A DNA stretch of 50,259 nucleotides. Origin: Kribbella catacumbae DSM 19601. GTDB taxonomy: Bacteria > Actinomycetota > Actinomycetes > Propionibacteriales > Kribbellaceae. A program made the position numbers and the translations under genes. A model generated the notes under the pieces. That model was not told the origin of the DNA, searched no databases, and saw only the letters and a list, made by a program, of their open reading frames with translations. This document shows, one piece after another, positions 17,371-25,244 of this stretch. How positions within the stretch are numbered: the stretch's first letter is position 1; every line of letters begins with the position of its first letter. The DNA lies in the NCBI RefSeq assembly GCF_000372465.1, contig NZ_AQUZ01000010.1:161244-211502 (forward strand). Reading direction: 5' to 3'.

Positions 17371-17376
17371 ATTGCC

Positions 17377-17979
17377 ATGGTGAGGCTCAAGGATCCGGCG
17401 GTCCGGTCGTTGTTGATCGAGCGCGCCGCTCAGATGCTTCGGGCGCGGGAGCCGATCAGTTTGCGGTCGCTGGTCGACGGGACCGGGGTGTCGACGATGG
17501 CCGTCTACACCTATTTCGACGGCATCGACGGTCTCTGGAAGGCGGTGCGTCAGGAAGGGTTCACCCGGCTCTCGGCCGTCCTCGACCGGCTCACGCCGAC
17601 GACCGACCCGGTCCGGGATCTCGCCGCCCTGGGGTCGGCGTACGTGGCGAACGCCGAGGCCAATCCCGACCTCTACCGGGTGATGTTCGACGCCGCGGTC
17701 GACCTGGAAGACCTGGCCGCCGCGGACGCGACGCTCCACCGCCTCGTCGAGGCGGTCGAACGGGCGAAGACCGACGGCCGGTTCGCCGATGACACGGAAC
17801 CCCTCGACCTCGCCACCCAGAGCTGGGTCATCGGCCACGGCCTGGCGTCGCTGACCGTGGCCGGCCCTCTACCGCGCGAGGCGCTCGGCTACGCCGTCCC
17901 GATGCTCACAGCCCTGTTCATCAGCGCCGGGGACGAGCCCGCCCGCTGCCGCCGCTCGGTCGCCCGGGGCTGGGGCTAG
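17377..17979 (+). CDS. TetR-family transcriptional regulator
   Basis: The 200-residue product carries an N-terminal TetR DNA-binding domain. Residues 20-65 contain ISLRSLVDGTGVSTMAVYTYF, with the recognition helix ending in the usual YxYF, then GIDGLWKAVRQEGF. The all-helical C-terminus (about 75-195) is a ligand pocket of the WHG-like type, including NPDLYRVMFDAAVDLEDL. The regulator is likely a repressor of itself and of the divergent RidA-like gene through the palindrome at 17350. The effector is unknown. The ATG at 17377 was chosen from the leaderless promoter spacing; the frame is open to 17335 but that part overlaps the operator. The stop codon overlaps the convergent peptidase E-like gene through a shared CTAG. 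Confidence 0.9.
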   Translation: MVRLKDPAVRSLLIERAAQMLRAREPISLRSLVDGTGVSTMAVYTYFDGIDGLWKAVRQEGFTRLSAVLDRLTPTTDPVRDLAALGSAYVANAEANPDLYRVMFDAAVDLEDLAAADATLHRLVEAVERAKTDGRFADDTEPLDLATQSWVIGHGLASLTVAGPLPREALGYAVPMLTALFISAGDEPARCRRSVARGWG

Positions 17980-18617
17980 ACGAGTTCGCGGGTGGTGCCG
18001 TCGATGATGAGGGCCTGGCCGTCGTGCAGTGGGAGGTGGGGCACGCCGGTTTGCTCGTAGAGGGCGCGGACCTGTTCCACCAGTTCGGTCTCGGGGTGGC
18101 CTGGAGAGTTCAGGTGCGGCACGAACACCTCGTCGAGCACGCCTAGGCCGTCCCAGATCACCTCGCCGTCGACCTGCGTGATGTCGTCGCAGAGCTCGAG
18201 GCCACGCAGGCTCGGAGCGAGTACGCAGGCGCCCGCGCTGTAGCCGGCGTACACGAAAGACTCCGAGCGGATGAGCTCAGGCAGGAACTTGTCGGCACCG
18301 CTGGCGGCCAGGGCGGAGCGCAATACGAAGACGTTGCCGCCGCGGACCCACAGACCGTCGTACTGCGCCAGTCGCGCGCGCAGGTCCTGGCCGACGCGGG
18401 CGCCGCGTTCGGAGTACGAGCGGAGGTCGAGCTCCTCGGGGCGGAGGCCGAGTTCGCTGAGCCAGGTAAGCTCGGCGGCCACCTTTTCCCGGCGTACTGG
18501 GGGATCTTCGGCATCGATCGCGTTGCAGATCACCCCGATCCGGCCGGCGGACGGCAGCAGGGCGACCAACCGCTCGGGGTGGTCGCCCAGCCGGAACGAC
18601 GAGAGGTAGAGCTTCAT
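17976..18617 (-). CDS. Peptidase E-like protein (S51 / class I glutamine amidotransferase fold)
   Basis: The protein has 213 residues from the ATG at 18617. It begins MKLYLSSFRLGDHPERL, then a Rossmann-like region with IGVICNAIDAED. The motif WVRGGNVFVLRSAL is typical of the S51 family, and the nucleophile elbow is YAGYSAGACVLAPS with Ser127 in the catalytic position. A candidate His is in FVPHLNSPGH. Known members are Asp-specific dipeptidases or cyanophycinases. This one may cleave short peptides in the cytoplasm, but specificity is not readable. It starts 4 nt after the rluD-family stop, so it is likely translated with that operon. An in-frame extension to 18800 is antisense-like and rejected. 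Confidence 0.87.
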   Translation of the reverse strand: MKLYLSSFRLGDHPERLVALLPSAGRIGVICNAIDAEDPPVRREKVAAELTWLSELGLRPEELDLRSYSERGARVGQDLRARLAQYDGLWVRGGNVFVLRSALAASGADKFLPELIRSESFVYAGYSAGACVLAPSLRGLELCDDITQVDGEVIWDGLGVLDEVFVPHLNSPGHPETELVEQVRALYEQTGVPHLPLHDGQALIIDGTTRELV

Positions 18618-18621
18618 CCGC

Positions 18622-19554
18622 CTACTGGGTGGCGGCGAGCTGGTCGAGCGCCTGTTCGAGGTCGTCGGGGTACTTCGAGGTGTACTCGACGTACTCGCCG
18701 CTGCCCGGGTGGTCGAAGCCGAGGCGCATCGCGTGCAGCCACTGGCGGGCCAGTTGGAGGCGCTCGGCCAGAATCGGGTCGGCGCCGTAGGTGAGGTCAC
18801 CGCAGCACGGGTGGCCGATTGCGGCCATGTGCACCCGGATCTGATGCGTCCGGCCGGTCTCCAGCGTGATCTCGAGCAGCGTCGCGAAGCGGAACGCCTC
18901 GAGCGTCTCGTAGTGCGTCACGCTCGGCTTGCCGCCCGCGACGACGCCGAACTTGTAGTCGTGGTGGGGGTGCCGGTCGATCGGCGCGTCCACCGTGCCG
19001 GTGAACGGGTCGGGATGGCCTTGCACCAGCGCGTGGTAGATCTTCTTGACCGTGCGCTCCTTGAAGGCGCGTTTGAGCACGGTGTAGCTGTACTCCGTCT
19101 TGGCGACCACCATCAGCCCGGAGGTGCCGACGTCGAGCCGGTGCACGATGCCCTTGCGCTCGGCGGCGCCGCTGGTGGAGATGTTGAAGCCGGCTCCGGC
19201 CAGGTGCCCGATCACGGTCGGCCCGGTCCAGCCCGGCGACGGGTGGGCGGCGACGCCGACCGGCTTGTCGACGACCACGATCTCGTCGTCGTCGTGCACG
19301 ATCCGCAGGTTGTCGACGGTCTCCGGTACGACGGTGATCTCGCCCGGTGGCGGGGGTAGCTCGACGTCGAGCATCACTCCGGCCGCGACCCGGGCAGACT
19401 TGAGCGCCGGCGAGCCGTCGACCTGGACCAGGCCGGACTCGATCATCTCGGCCGCCTTGGTCCGGGAGACGCCGAACAGCCGGGACAGGGCGGCGTCGAG
19501 GCGCTCACCGGCGAGGCCGTCAGGCACCATCACTGTGCGTGCGTCGCCGGTCAT
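18622..19554 (-). CDS. rluD: RluA/RluD-family pseudouridine synthase
   Basis: The 310-residue enzyme converts uridines to pseudouridine in RNA, in bacteria usually helix 69 of 23S rRNA for RluD. Residues about 12-70 form an S4 RNA-binding domain ([31 protein letters not shown]). The catalytic motif [16 protein letters not shown] near residue 140 contains the essential Asp, and [15 protein letters not shown] is motif III. The lspA-rluD order is the conserved one in actinobacteria. Its start overlaps the lspA stop by 4 nt (ATGA), so the two are translationally coupled. The exact uridine targeted is inferred from the family and context. The symbol is used in that sense. Confidence 0.92.
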   Translation of the reverse strand: MTGDARTVMVPDGLAGERLDAALSRLFGVSRTKAAEMIESGLVQVDGSPALKSARVAAGVMLDVELPPPPGEITVVPETVDNLRIVHDDDEIVVVDKPVGVAAHPSPGWTGPTVIGHLAGAGFNISTSGAAERKGIVHRLDVGTSGLMVVAKTEYSYTVLKRAFKERTVKKIYHALVQGHPDPFTGTVDAPIDRHPHHDYKFGVVAGGKPSVTHYETLEAFRFATLLEITLETGRTHQIRVHMAAIGHPCCGDLTYGADPILAERLQLARQWLHAMRLGFDHPGSGEYVEYTSKYPDDLEQALDQLAATQ

Positions 19555-20276
19555 TTCTTGCCCACGTCCTTCGTGCCGTCCAGCTTGATGCCGCGCAGGG
19601 TCTGGATCACCAGCAGGGCCGCGGCGGAGGTGACGGCCATGTCGGCGACGTTGAAGATCGCCCAGTGCGGTGTCTGCAGGAAGTCGACCACGTGCCCGTG
19701 GAAGGGTGACGGCTCGCGGAAGATCCGGTCGGTGATGTTGCCGACCGCGCCGCCGAACAGCAGCCCGAAGGCGACCGCCCAGCCGATCGAGCCGAGTTTG
19801 CGCGACAACCAGACGACGCCGATCGCGACGATGATCTGGATCGCGCTGATCACCGGCGTGAAGTCCGAGCCCAGGCTGAACGCCGCGCCCGGGTTGCGGA
19901 TCAGGTTGAACTTCAGCAGCGAGCCGATCACGTTCACCGGCTCCCCCGGCGTCAGGTGCTGCAACGCCAGCACCTTCGTCAGCTGATCCAGCCCAAGCAC
20001 CAGCAAACCAACCACACCGAACAACACCACCAAGCGCCGCCCGCCGGCTGCGCCGGCGGGCGGCGCAGAGAAGGCCGAGTCGTCAGAGGCCTCGCCCGCG
20101 GCACTACCCTCCGGCAACGCGGCTTCGCCGCCGGCCGGCTCGTCGCCGCTGGCCGGGGATGACGAGGAACCGGCCGAGTCGAGGTCGGCCGGTTCTGTCC
20201 GAGGGGGTGCTGACTCGTCCCCTGGCGGGGAGGACTGTTCTGGGTCGCTCAGCGGCGTTCTTCGCGTTCTTTGCAT
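19551..20276 (-). CDS. lspA: Lipoprotein signal peptidase (signal peptidase II)
   Basis: The 241-residue aspartyl protease removes signal peptides from diacylglyceryl-modified prolipoproteins in the membrane. Four membrane helices lie in the C-terminal 165 residues. The motifs are [28 protein letters not shown], then GNITDRIF and HWAIFNVAD, the last two with the catalytic aspartates. The first ~75 residues are a Pro/Ser/Glu/Gly-rich disordered extension, which makes the protein longer than the usual 160-200 residues. The ATG at 20276 lies 28 nt inside the 3' end of the DksA-like gene, so translation is coupled. The lipoprotein hydrolase at 7482 is a plausible substrate in this organism. Confidence 0.93.
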   Translation of the reverse strand: MQRTRRTPLSDPEQSSPPGDESAPPRTEPADLDSAGSSSSPASGDEPAGGEAALPEGSAAGEASDDSAFSAPPAGAAGGRRLVVLFGVVGLLVLGLDQLTKVLALQHLTPGEPVNVIGSLLKFNLIRNPGAAFSLGSDFTPVISAIQIIVAIGVVWLSRKLGSIGWAVAFGLLFGGAVGNITDRIFREPSPFHGHVVDFLQTPHWAIFNVADMAVTSAAALLVIQTLRGIKLDGTKDVGKK

Positions 20277-20896
20277 GACACGCACAGTGTCGCACGCGGG
20301 AACGCCTGCAACCGACCCTTGCCGACCGCCTTGCCGCAGCTCTCGCATACGCCGTAGGTGCCGTCGTCGATCCGGGCCAGCGCCCGCTCGATCTGGTCAA
20401 GCATGTCCCGCGCGTTGTTCGCCAGCGACATCTCGTGGTCGCGCTCGAGCGTCGTCGAGCCGACATCGGCCTGGTCGTTGCCCGCCCCGTCGCCACCGTC
20501 GCGGAGCAGTCCGACGATCTCCTGCTCGGCGTCGCGGATCTCCTCCCTCAGGTGCGTCGCGTCGGCCACGAGCTCACCGCGGAGCTCCTCCATCTCGGCC
20601 GCGGTCCACGGCTTCTCGCCGTCCTTGACCGTGAGCTTCTCGGCCTTCTTCGCGGGCGCCTTGGCCGGCGCAGTCGCCGGGGTGCGGTTCTCGTTCGTCT
20701 TCATGGCCACCCTCTTCTTCGGTGTCGGCTTGGCAGGGGCCTTCTTGGTGGAAGGCTGCTTGACTGCGGACTGTTTGGCCGGTGCCTTCTTCTTGGCGGC
20801 CGACTTCTTCGCAGCCGGTTCGGCGGATTTCGCGGCGCTCTTCTCGGCCGCGGCGGGACGTCTGGGGGCGGACTTCTTAGGAGCCGATGTAGCCAT
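20249..20896 (-). CDS. DksA/TraR-type C4 zinc-finger protein with an Ala/Lys/Pro-rich tail
   Basis: The product has 215 residues. Residues 1-88 are rich in Ala, Lys and Pro with histone-H1-like KKAPAK patterns. Residues 97-175 are a long coiled coil, broken near 141-146 by DQADVG. That segment resembles the Asp-x-x-Asp tip with which DksA enters the RNA polymerase secondary channel. The C4 zinc finger uses Cys184, Cys187, Cys205 and Cys208 and begins with DDGTYGVCESCGKAV. The same gene sits beside lspA and ileS in Streptomyces, where a DksA-like role has been proposed. It likely binds RNA polymerase, with the tail contacting nucleic acid. AGGGGG precedes the ATG by about 8 nt. Confidence 0.88.
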   Translation of the reverse strand: MATSAPKKSAPRRPAAAEKSAAKSAEPAAKKSAAKKKAPAKQSAVKQPSTKKAPAKPTPKKRVAMKTNENRTPATAPAKAPAKKAEKLTVKDGEKPWTAAEMEELRGELVADATHLREEIRDAEQEIVGLLRDGGDGAGNDQADVGSTTLERDHEMSLANNARDMLDQIERALARIDDGTYGVCESCGKAVGKGRLQAFPRATLCVSCKEREERR

Positions 20897-21157
20897 GGTC
20901 GACTACCCCCTGCCTTCGTCGGAGACTGAAGCGGACTGGTCGCAAGACAGTAGGTCACGTGGCGGCCACGTGCCAGCCCGACGCGCAGACCGTGGACATA
21001 CGGTAGTCGGTTCTTCAAGGACGCTCGATGTTCCGCGCGTCACAGCCACATCTCGGACGCCGCTCAGGCAAGCAGTTGCTTCGGTTTCGGCTCGATCTCG
21101 GCACTCGCGAGACGATTGTGAGCCACCGGCCGCGCCCTGACCACTGATTAACGATTC

Positions 21158-21185
21158 GTGACCGGATGCGACGAAGTCGTACACT
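21158..21185 (+). promoter_or_regulatory. Putative ileS promoter
   Basis: GTGACC (21158-21163) and TACACT (21180-21185) are 16 nt apart and lie just upstream of the T-box leader, placing the transcript start near 21192. Both are reasonable matches to the actinobacterial housekeeping consensus. The rest of 20897-21157 between the divergent DksA-like gene and this promoter holds nothing else I can identify. Confidence 0.4.
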
Positions 21186-21200
21186 TGTCCCGCACACCGC

Positions 21201-21398
21201 AAGGCTGTGATGGGGCCATCACCCCGGAGCCGCCGGAAGAACGGTCCTCACGGACTCATTAGACCCGGCAGCGGAGCGTAACGAAGTGGGCAGCTCCTCA
21301 GGAGCTGCCAAGGAGGGTGGTACCGCGGAGCCCGGCGACGACGCCGGTGCCTCGTCCCTTCGTCCAGCTGGCAACACGCTCGACGAAGGACGAAGGAC
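21201..21398 (+). promoter_or_regulatory. Translational T-box riboswitch (ultrashort stem I), Ile-specific
   Basis: The leader has an ultrashort stem I, GGGG-CCATCA-CCCC (21212-21225). Its loop presents the isoleucine codon ATC (21218-21220). A perfect stem III-like hairpin, GCAGCTCC-TCA-GGAGCTGC, follows at about 21290-21308. The T-box core AGGGTGGTACCGCGG (21314-21328) carries the bulge TGGT, able to pair with the ACCA 3' end of uncharged tRNA-Ile. CCCTTCGTCC (about 21356-21365) can pair with GGACGAAGG, which includes the ileS ribosome binding site at about 21382-21395. Uncharged tRNA should favour the antisequestrator and translation. No U-tract terminator is present, so control is translational, as known for actinobacterial ileS leaders. 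Confidence 0.9.
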
Positions 21399-24300
21399 AT
21401 GGCGGACACCCCCACCACCGCGACTGGCAGTACTCCCTGGCGGCACATCCCTGCCCAGGTCGATCTGCCCGCGCTCGAGCGGGACGTGCTCGACCACTGG
21501 GACGGCCAGGACACCTTCGCCAAGAGTCTCGAGCAGACCGCCGGCGGCAAGCCGTGGACGTTCTTCGAGGGCCCGCCGACCGCGAACGGCATGCCCGGCA
21601 CGCACCACATCGAGGCACGCGTCTTCAAGGACGTCTTCCCCCGGTACCGGACCATGAAGGGCTACTCGGTCGAGCGCAAGGCCGGCTGGGACTGCCACGG
21701 TCTGCCGGTCGAGGTCGCGGTGGAGAAGGAGCTCGGCTTCAACGGCAAGAAGGACATCGAGGCCTTCGGGATCGCGGAGTTCAACGCCAAGTGCCGCGAG
21801 TCGGTACTGCGGCACGTCGACGCCTTCGCCGACCTGACCACCCGGATGGGTTACTGGGTGGACATGGAGCACCCGTACCGGACGATGGACCCGGAGTACG
21901 TGCAGTCCGTCTGGTGGTCGCTCAAGCAGATCCACGACAAGGGCCAGCTGGTCGAGGACTACCGCATCACGCCGTACTGCCCGCGCTGCGGCACCGGGCT
22001 GTCGGACCACGAACTGGCGCAGGGCTACGAGACGGTCGTCGACCCGTCGGTCTATGTCCGCTTCCCGCTCACCTCCGGGCCGGTCGCTGAAAAGGCCGGC
22101 AAGCCTGTGTCATTGCTGGTCTGGACGACGACTCCCTGGACTCTGGTCTCCAACACGGCCGTCGCTGTGCACCCGGACGTCGACTACGTCGTCGCTACCG
22201 ACGGCAACGAGTCGCTGGTCGTCGCCGAGCCGCTGCTCAGCGCGCTGGGCGAGGGCTGGACCGTCACCGACCGGTACGTCGGCCGTGACATGGAGCGGTG
22301 GAACTACCAGCGCCCGTTCGAGCTCGTGGAGTTCCCCGAGCCGGCGCATTACGTAGTACTGGCTGACTACGTCACCACTGAGGACGGCACTGGTCTGGTG
22401 CACCAGTCCCCCGCGTTCGGCGCCGACGACCTCATCGTCTGCCGGGCCTACGACCTGCCGGTGGTCAACCCGGTCGAGTCCGACGGCACCTTCCAGGCAG
22501 ATGTGCCGCTGGTCGGCGGGCAGTTCTTCAAGAAGGCCGACGAGGACCTGGTCAACGACCTCCGCGACCGCGGCGTCCTGTTCCGGCACGTGCCGTACGA
22601 GCACCCGTACCCGCACTGCTGGCGCTGCCATACCCCGGTCATGTACTACGCGCTGCCCTCCTGGTACATCCGCACCACCCAGGTCAAGGACGCGCTGCTC
22701 CGCGAGAACGAGAAGACCAACTGGTATCCCGAATCGGTCAAGTGGGGCCGGTACGGCGACTGGCTGCGCAACAACATCGACTGGGCCGTCTCCCGCTCCC
22801 GCTTCTGGGGTACGCCGCTGCCGATCTGGCGCTGCGCCGACGACCACCAGGTCTGCGTCGGCTCGCTGGCCGAGCTGGGTGAGCTGGCCGGCCGCGACCT
22901 GAGCGCGACCGACCCGCACCGGCCGTTCGTCGACGACATCACCTTCGCCTGCCCGACCTGCGGCGAGGAGTCGACCCGGGTCGCCGAGGTGATCGACGCC
23001 TGGTACGACTCGGGCTCGATGCCGTTCGCGCAGTGGGGCTACCCGTGGGCCGAAGGGTCGAAGGAGAAGTTCGAGAAGTCCTACCCGGCCGACTTCATCT
23101 CCGAGGCGATCGACCAGACCCGGGGCTGGTTCTACACGCTGATGGCGATCGGCACGCTGGTCTTCGACGAGTCGTCGTACCGCAACGTCGCCTGCCTGGG
23201 GCACATCATGGCCGAGGACGGCCGGAAGATGTCCAAGCACCTGGGCAACATCCTCGAGCCGATCCCGTTGATGGACGACCACAGCGCCGACGCAGTGCGC
23301 TGGTTCATGGCCTGCTCCGGCTCGCCGTGGAAGGCGCGCGGCATCGGGCCGAACGTGCTGAACGAGATCGTTCGCAAGGTACTGCTGACCTACTGGAACA
23401 CGGCCGCCTTCCACGCCCTGTACGCCCGGCTGGCCGACTGGTCGCCGAGTGCCGGGGCGCCGCCGGTGGCGGAGCGTTCGGTGCTCGACCGCTGGCTGGT
23501 CAGCGAGACGCACCGGCTGGTCCGCGACACGGACGAGGCGTATGCGGCGTACGACACGCAGAAGCTGGGTGTCCTGATCAGCCAGTTCGTCGACGTGCTC
23601 TCCAACTGGTACGTACGCCGCTCGCGCCGCCGGTTCTGGGCGGGCGACGCCGGCGCGCTGGCCACGCTGCACGAGACGCTCGACGTGCTGACCCGGTTGA
23701 TGGCGCCGCTCACGCCGTTCGTGACCGAGCGGGTCTGGCAGGACGTGTTCCGGCCGGTCACGCCGGAGCTGGCGGAATCGGTGCACCTCGCCGCGTTCCC
23801 GCAGTACGACGAGACGGTGATCGACGACCGGCTCGCGACGCATGTGTCGATGGCGCGGCGGGTCGTCGAGCTGGGCCGGTCGGCGCGCGCCGAGGCGAAG
23901 GTCCGGACCAGGCAGCCGCTCGGCCGGGCGCTGGTCGGGTCGGCCGCGATCGCCGATCTGGATGACGAACTGCTCCGCGAGATCGCCGAGGAGCTGAACG
24001 TCGGATCTGTCGAGCCGCTCTCGTCCGCTGGTGCCGACCTGGTCGAGTTCTCGGCGAAGGGCAACTTCCGCCAACTCGGCAAGCGCTTCGCCAAGCAGAC
24101 GCCGGTGGTCGCAGGCGCAATCGCTGCAGCCGACGCGGCCGCACTCGCTGCTTCCTTGAAGGCATCCGGTACTGCGACAGTGGTGGTCGACGGCGCGGAC
24201 GTCGAGGTCAGCGCCGACGAGGTACTGCTGTCGGAGCGGCCGCGCGAGGGCTGGTCGGTCGTCAACGAGCAGGGCGAGACCGTTGCCCTCGACCTCGAGA

Positions 24301-24578
24301 TCACCCCGGAACTGAAGCAGGCCGGCCTCGCCCGCGAGGTGGTCCGAACGTTGCAGGAGGCCCGCAAGAACTCCGGCCTGGAAGTCTCCGATCGGATCAC
24401 CGTCTGGCTGACCAGCACCGACCCAGAACTATCCGATGCCCTAGGCAAGCACGCCGACGAGATCGCCCGCGAAATCCTCGCCACCGACCTCACCGTCTCG
24501 ATGCCACCGGCAACCAGTTCCCTGACGACCGGCACCGAGGACGACCTCGGCCTCACCTACTGGCTCACCAAGGCCTAA
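21399..24578 (+). CDS. ileS: Isoleucyl-tRNA synthetase, type 2, with a GTHH signature motif
   Basis: The 1059-residue class I synthetase charges tRNA-Ile. The catalytic Rossmann fold starts with FFEGPPTANGMPGTHHIEAR; residues 67-70 read GTHH where other synthetases have HIGH-type HxGH. The CP1 editing domain lies at about 200-400 (LLVWTTTPWTLVSNTAV). The KMSKS loop is KMSKH at 610-614. CxxC pairs occur in YCPRCGTG, HCWRCHTP and CPTCGEE. The anticodon-binding domain (about 690-850) and a C-terminal extension match the eukaryote-like type 2 enzymes usual in actinobacteria. Published work links the HxGH to GxHH swap in type-2 IleRS to very high mupirocin resistance. It is controlled by the T-box immediately upstream; the Shine-Dalgarno is GAAGGA. 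Confidence 0.97.
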   Translation: MADTPTTATGSTPWRHIPAQVDLPALERDVLDHWDGQDTFAKSLEQTAGGKPWTFFEGPPTANGMPGTHHIEARVFKDVFPRYRTMKGYSVERKAGWDCHGLPVEVAVEKELGFNGKKDIEAFGIAEFNAKCRESVLRHVDAFADLTTRMGYWVDMEHPYRTMDPEYVQSVWWSLKQIHDKGQLVEDYRITPYCPRCGTGLSDHELAQGYETVVDPSVYVRFPLTSGPVAEKAGKPVSLLVWTTTPWTLVSNTAVAVHPDVDYVVATDGNESLVVAEPLLSALGEGWTVTDRYVGRDMERWNYQRPFELVEFPEPAHYVVLADYVTTEDGTGLVHQSPAFGADDLIVCRAYDLPVVNPVESDGTFQADVPLVGGQFFKKADEDLVNDLRDRGVLFRHVPYEHPYPHCWRCHTPVMYYALPSWYIRTTQVKDALLRENEKTNWYPESVKWGRYGDWLRNNIDWAVSRSRFWGTPLPIWRCADDHQVCVGSLAELGELAGRDLSATDPHRPFVDDITFACPTCGEESTRVAEVIDAWYDSGSMPFAQWGYPWAEGSKEKFEKSYPADFISEAIDQTRGWFYTLMAIGTLVFDESSYRNVACLGHIMAEDGRKMSKHLGNILEPIPLMDDHSADAVRWFMACSGSPWKARGIGPNVLNEIVRKVLLTYWNTAAFHALYARLADWSPSAGAPPVAERSVLDRWLVSETHRLVRDTDEAYAAYDTQKLGVLISQFVDVLSNWYVRRSRRRFWAGDAGALATLHETLDVLTRLMAPLTPFVTERVWQDVFRPVTPELAESVHLAAFPQYDETVIDDRLATHVSMARRVVELGRSARAEAKVRTRQPLGRALVGSAAIADLDDELLREIAEELNVGSVEPLSSAGADLVEFSAKGNFRQLGKRFAKQTPVVAGAIAAADAAALAASLKASGTATVVVDGADVEVSADEVLLSERPREGWSVVNEQGETVALDLEITPELKQAGLAREVVRTLQEARKNSGLEVSDRITVWLTSTDPELSDALGKHADEIAREILATDLTVSMPPATSSLTTGTEDDLGLTYWLTKA

Positions 24579-24586
24579 CAACCGCT

Positions 24587-24677
24587 TGCGATCATTCGCC
24601 CCCTTTCACCCTCTTCGCTGGATCACCCAGTCCTCTAGTAGTCGGTCCTGCGGGTGAAAAGGGGGCGAATGATCGCA
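24587..24677. repeat. Long inverted repeat (25-bp arms, one bulge) after ileS
   Basis: The left arm is 24587-24611, starting TGCGATCATTCGCC. The right arm is 24652-24677, ending GGCGAATGATCGCA. They pair over 25 bp with a single extra A (TTT against AAAA) around a 40-nt loop. It begins nine nt after the ileS stop and could terminate ileS. However, the arms are far longer than an intrinsic terminator needs, and a MITE-like relic or structured RNA is also possible. No target-site duplication or transposase is evident. Confidence 0.7.
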
Positions 24678-25172
24678 GGGTCGGCGGAGCGGCACTCGGT
24701 CAGGGACATCTGGGCGGCGGCCACATCCAACGAGGCGCCGAGTGGGCCGGCTGGGCGAGCGAGCACACCACTGGTGGGCTCGGACCCGCGGTCGAAAGGT
24801 CGGCGACGACGAGACCTCTGGGAGCCATGCCGGGAAGGGTCCGGACGTCCGCGCATACCCAGGTCCGGTCAGCAAACGCTTCCCTCGGCGTGTCGGGGCA
24901 TCGGTACGAGGTCGTGCGTGCGCAGCCGTCCGCGCTGTACCGCGAAGCCCCCGCCCCTGGGCTACGACTTCTTGGGCGCCTTCCCCGACGGACCCGCGGG
25001 CGAAACCGTCTCGCTGCTGAGACTTATGCCGTACCGGCTGCGGGTGACCGATGTCGGCACGCTCAGCAGACAGAAGGCCCCACTCACGTGGCCGTGATCT
25101 CCGGCGGCCGGTTGTGGGGACCCTTAGTCACTGCTCAACAACGGTCTGTCAGAAAAGTCCGGGCATGACAAA
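24678..25172. other. Gene-poor region between ileS and divIVA
   Basis: About 500 nt with overlapping short frames on both strands (for example + strand to 25097, - strand 24606-24875). All are Arg/Pro/Ser-rich, without ribosome binding sites or recognisable domains. Third-position GC bias is weaker than in neighbouring genes. It may be a decayed gene, an element interior linked to the inverted repeat at 24587, or spacer. I see no tRNA, promoter or repeat in it. Confidence 0.5.
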
Positions 25173-25202
25173 GAGGCGGTGCTGCCGGATTAGCACCGCC
25201 TC
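25173..25202 (-). terminator. divIVA terminator, perfect 11-bp hairpin
   Basis: GAGGCGGTGCT (25173-25183) and AGCACCGCCTC (25192-25202) pair perfectly around an 8-nt loop, 42 nt past the divIVA stop. Reading on the minus strand, the stem is followed by TTTGT, a partial U-tract. It closes the division-gene block. Confidence 0.85.
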
Positions 25203-25244
25203 CAGTCAGGCCAAGACAGACCGAAGCGTCGAACCAGCTACTGC

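Noticed and set aside
21401..21430. Possible second small ORF overlapping the ileS start as a leader peptide
   Set aside because: The T-box explains regulation and no Ile-rich short frame with a ribosome binding site was found.
22110..24074. 654-codon minus-strand frame opposite ileS
   Set aside because: Antisense shadow of a full-length, motif-complete synthetase.
24606..25097. Short frames on both strands in the ileS-divIVA gap as genes
   Set aside because: No family-like sequence, no ribosome binding site, weak codon bias; one frame runs through the inverted repeat.
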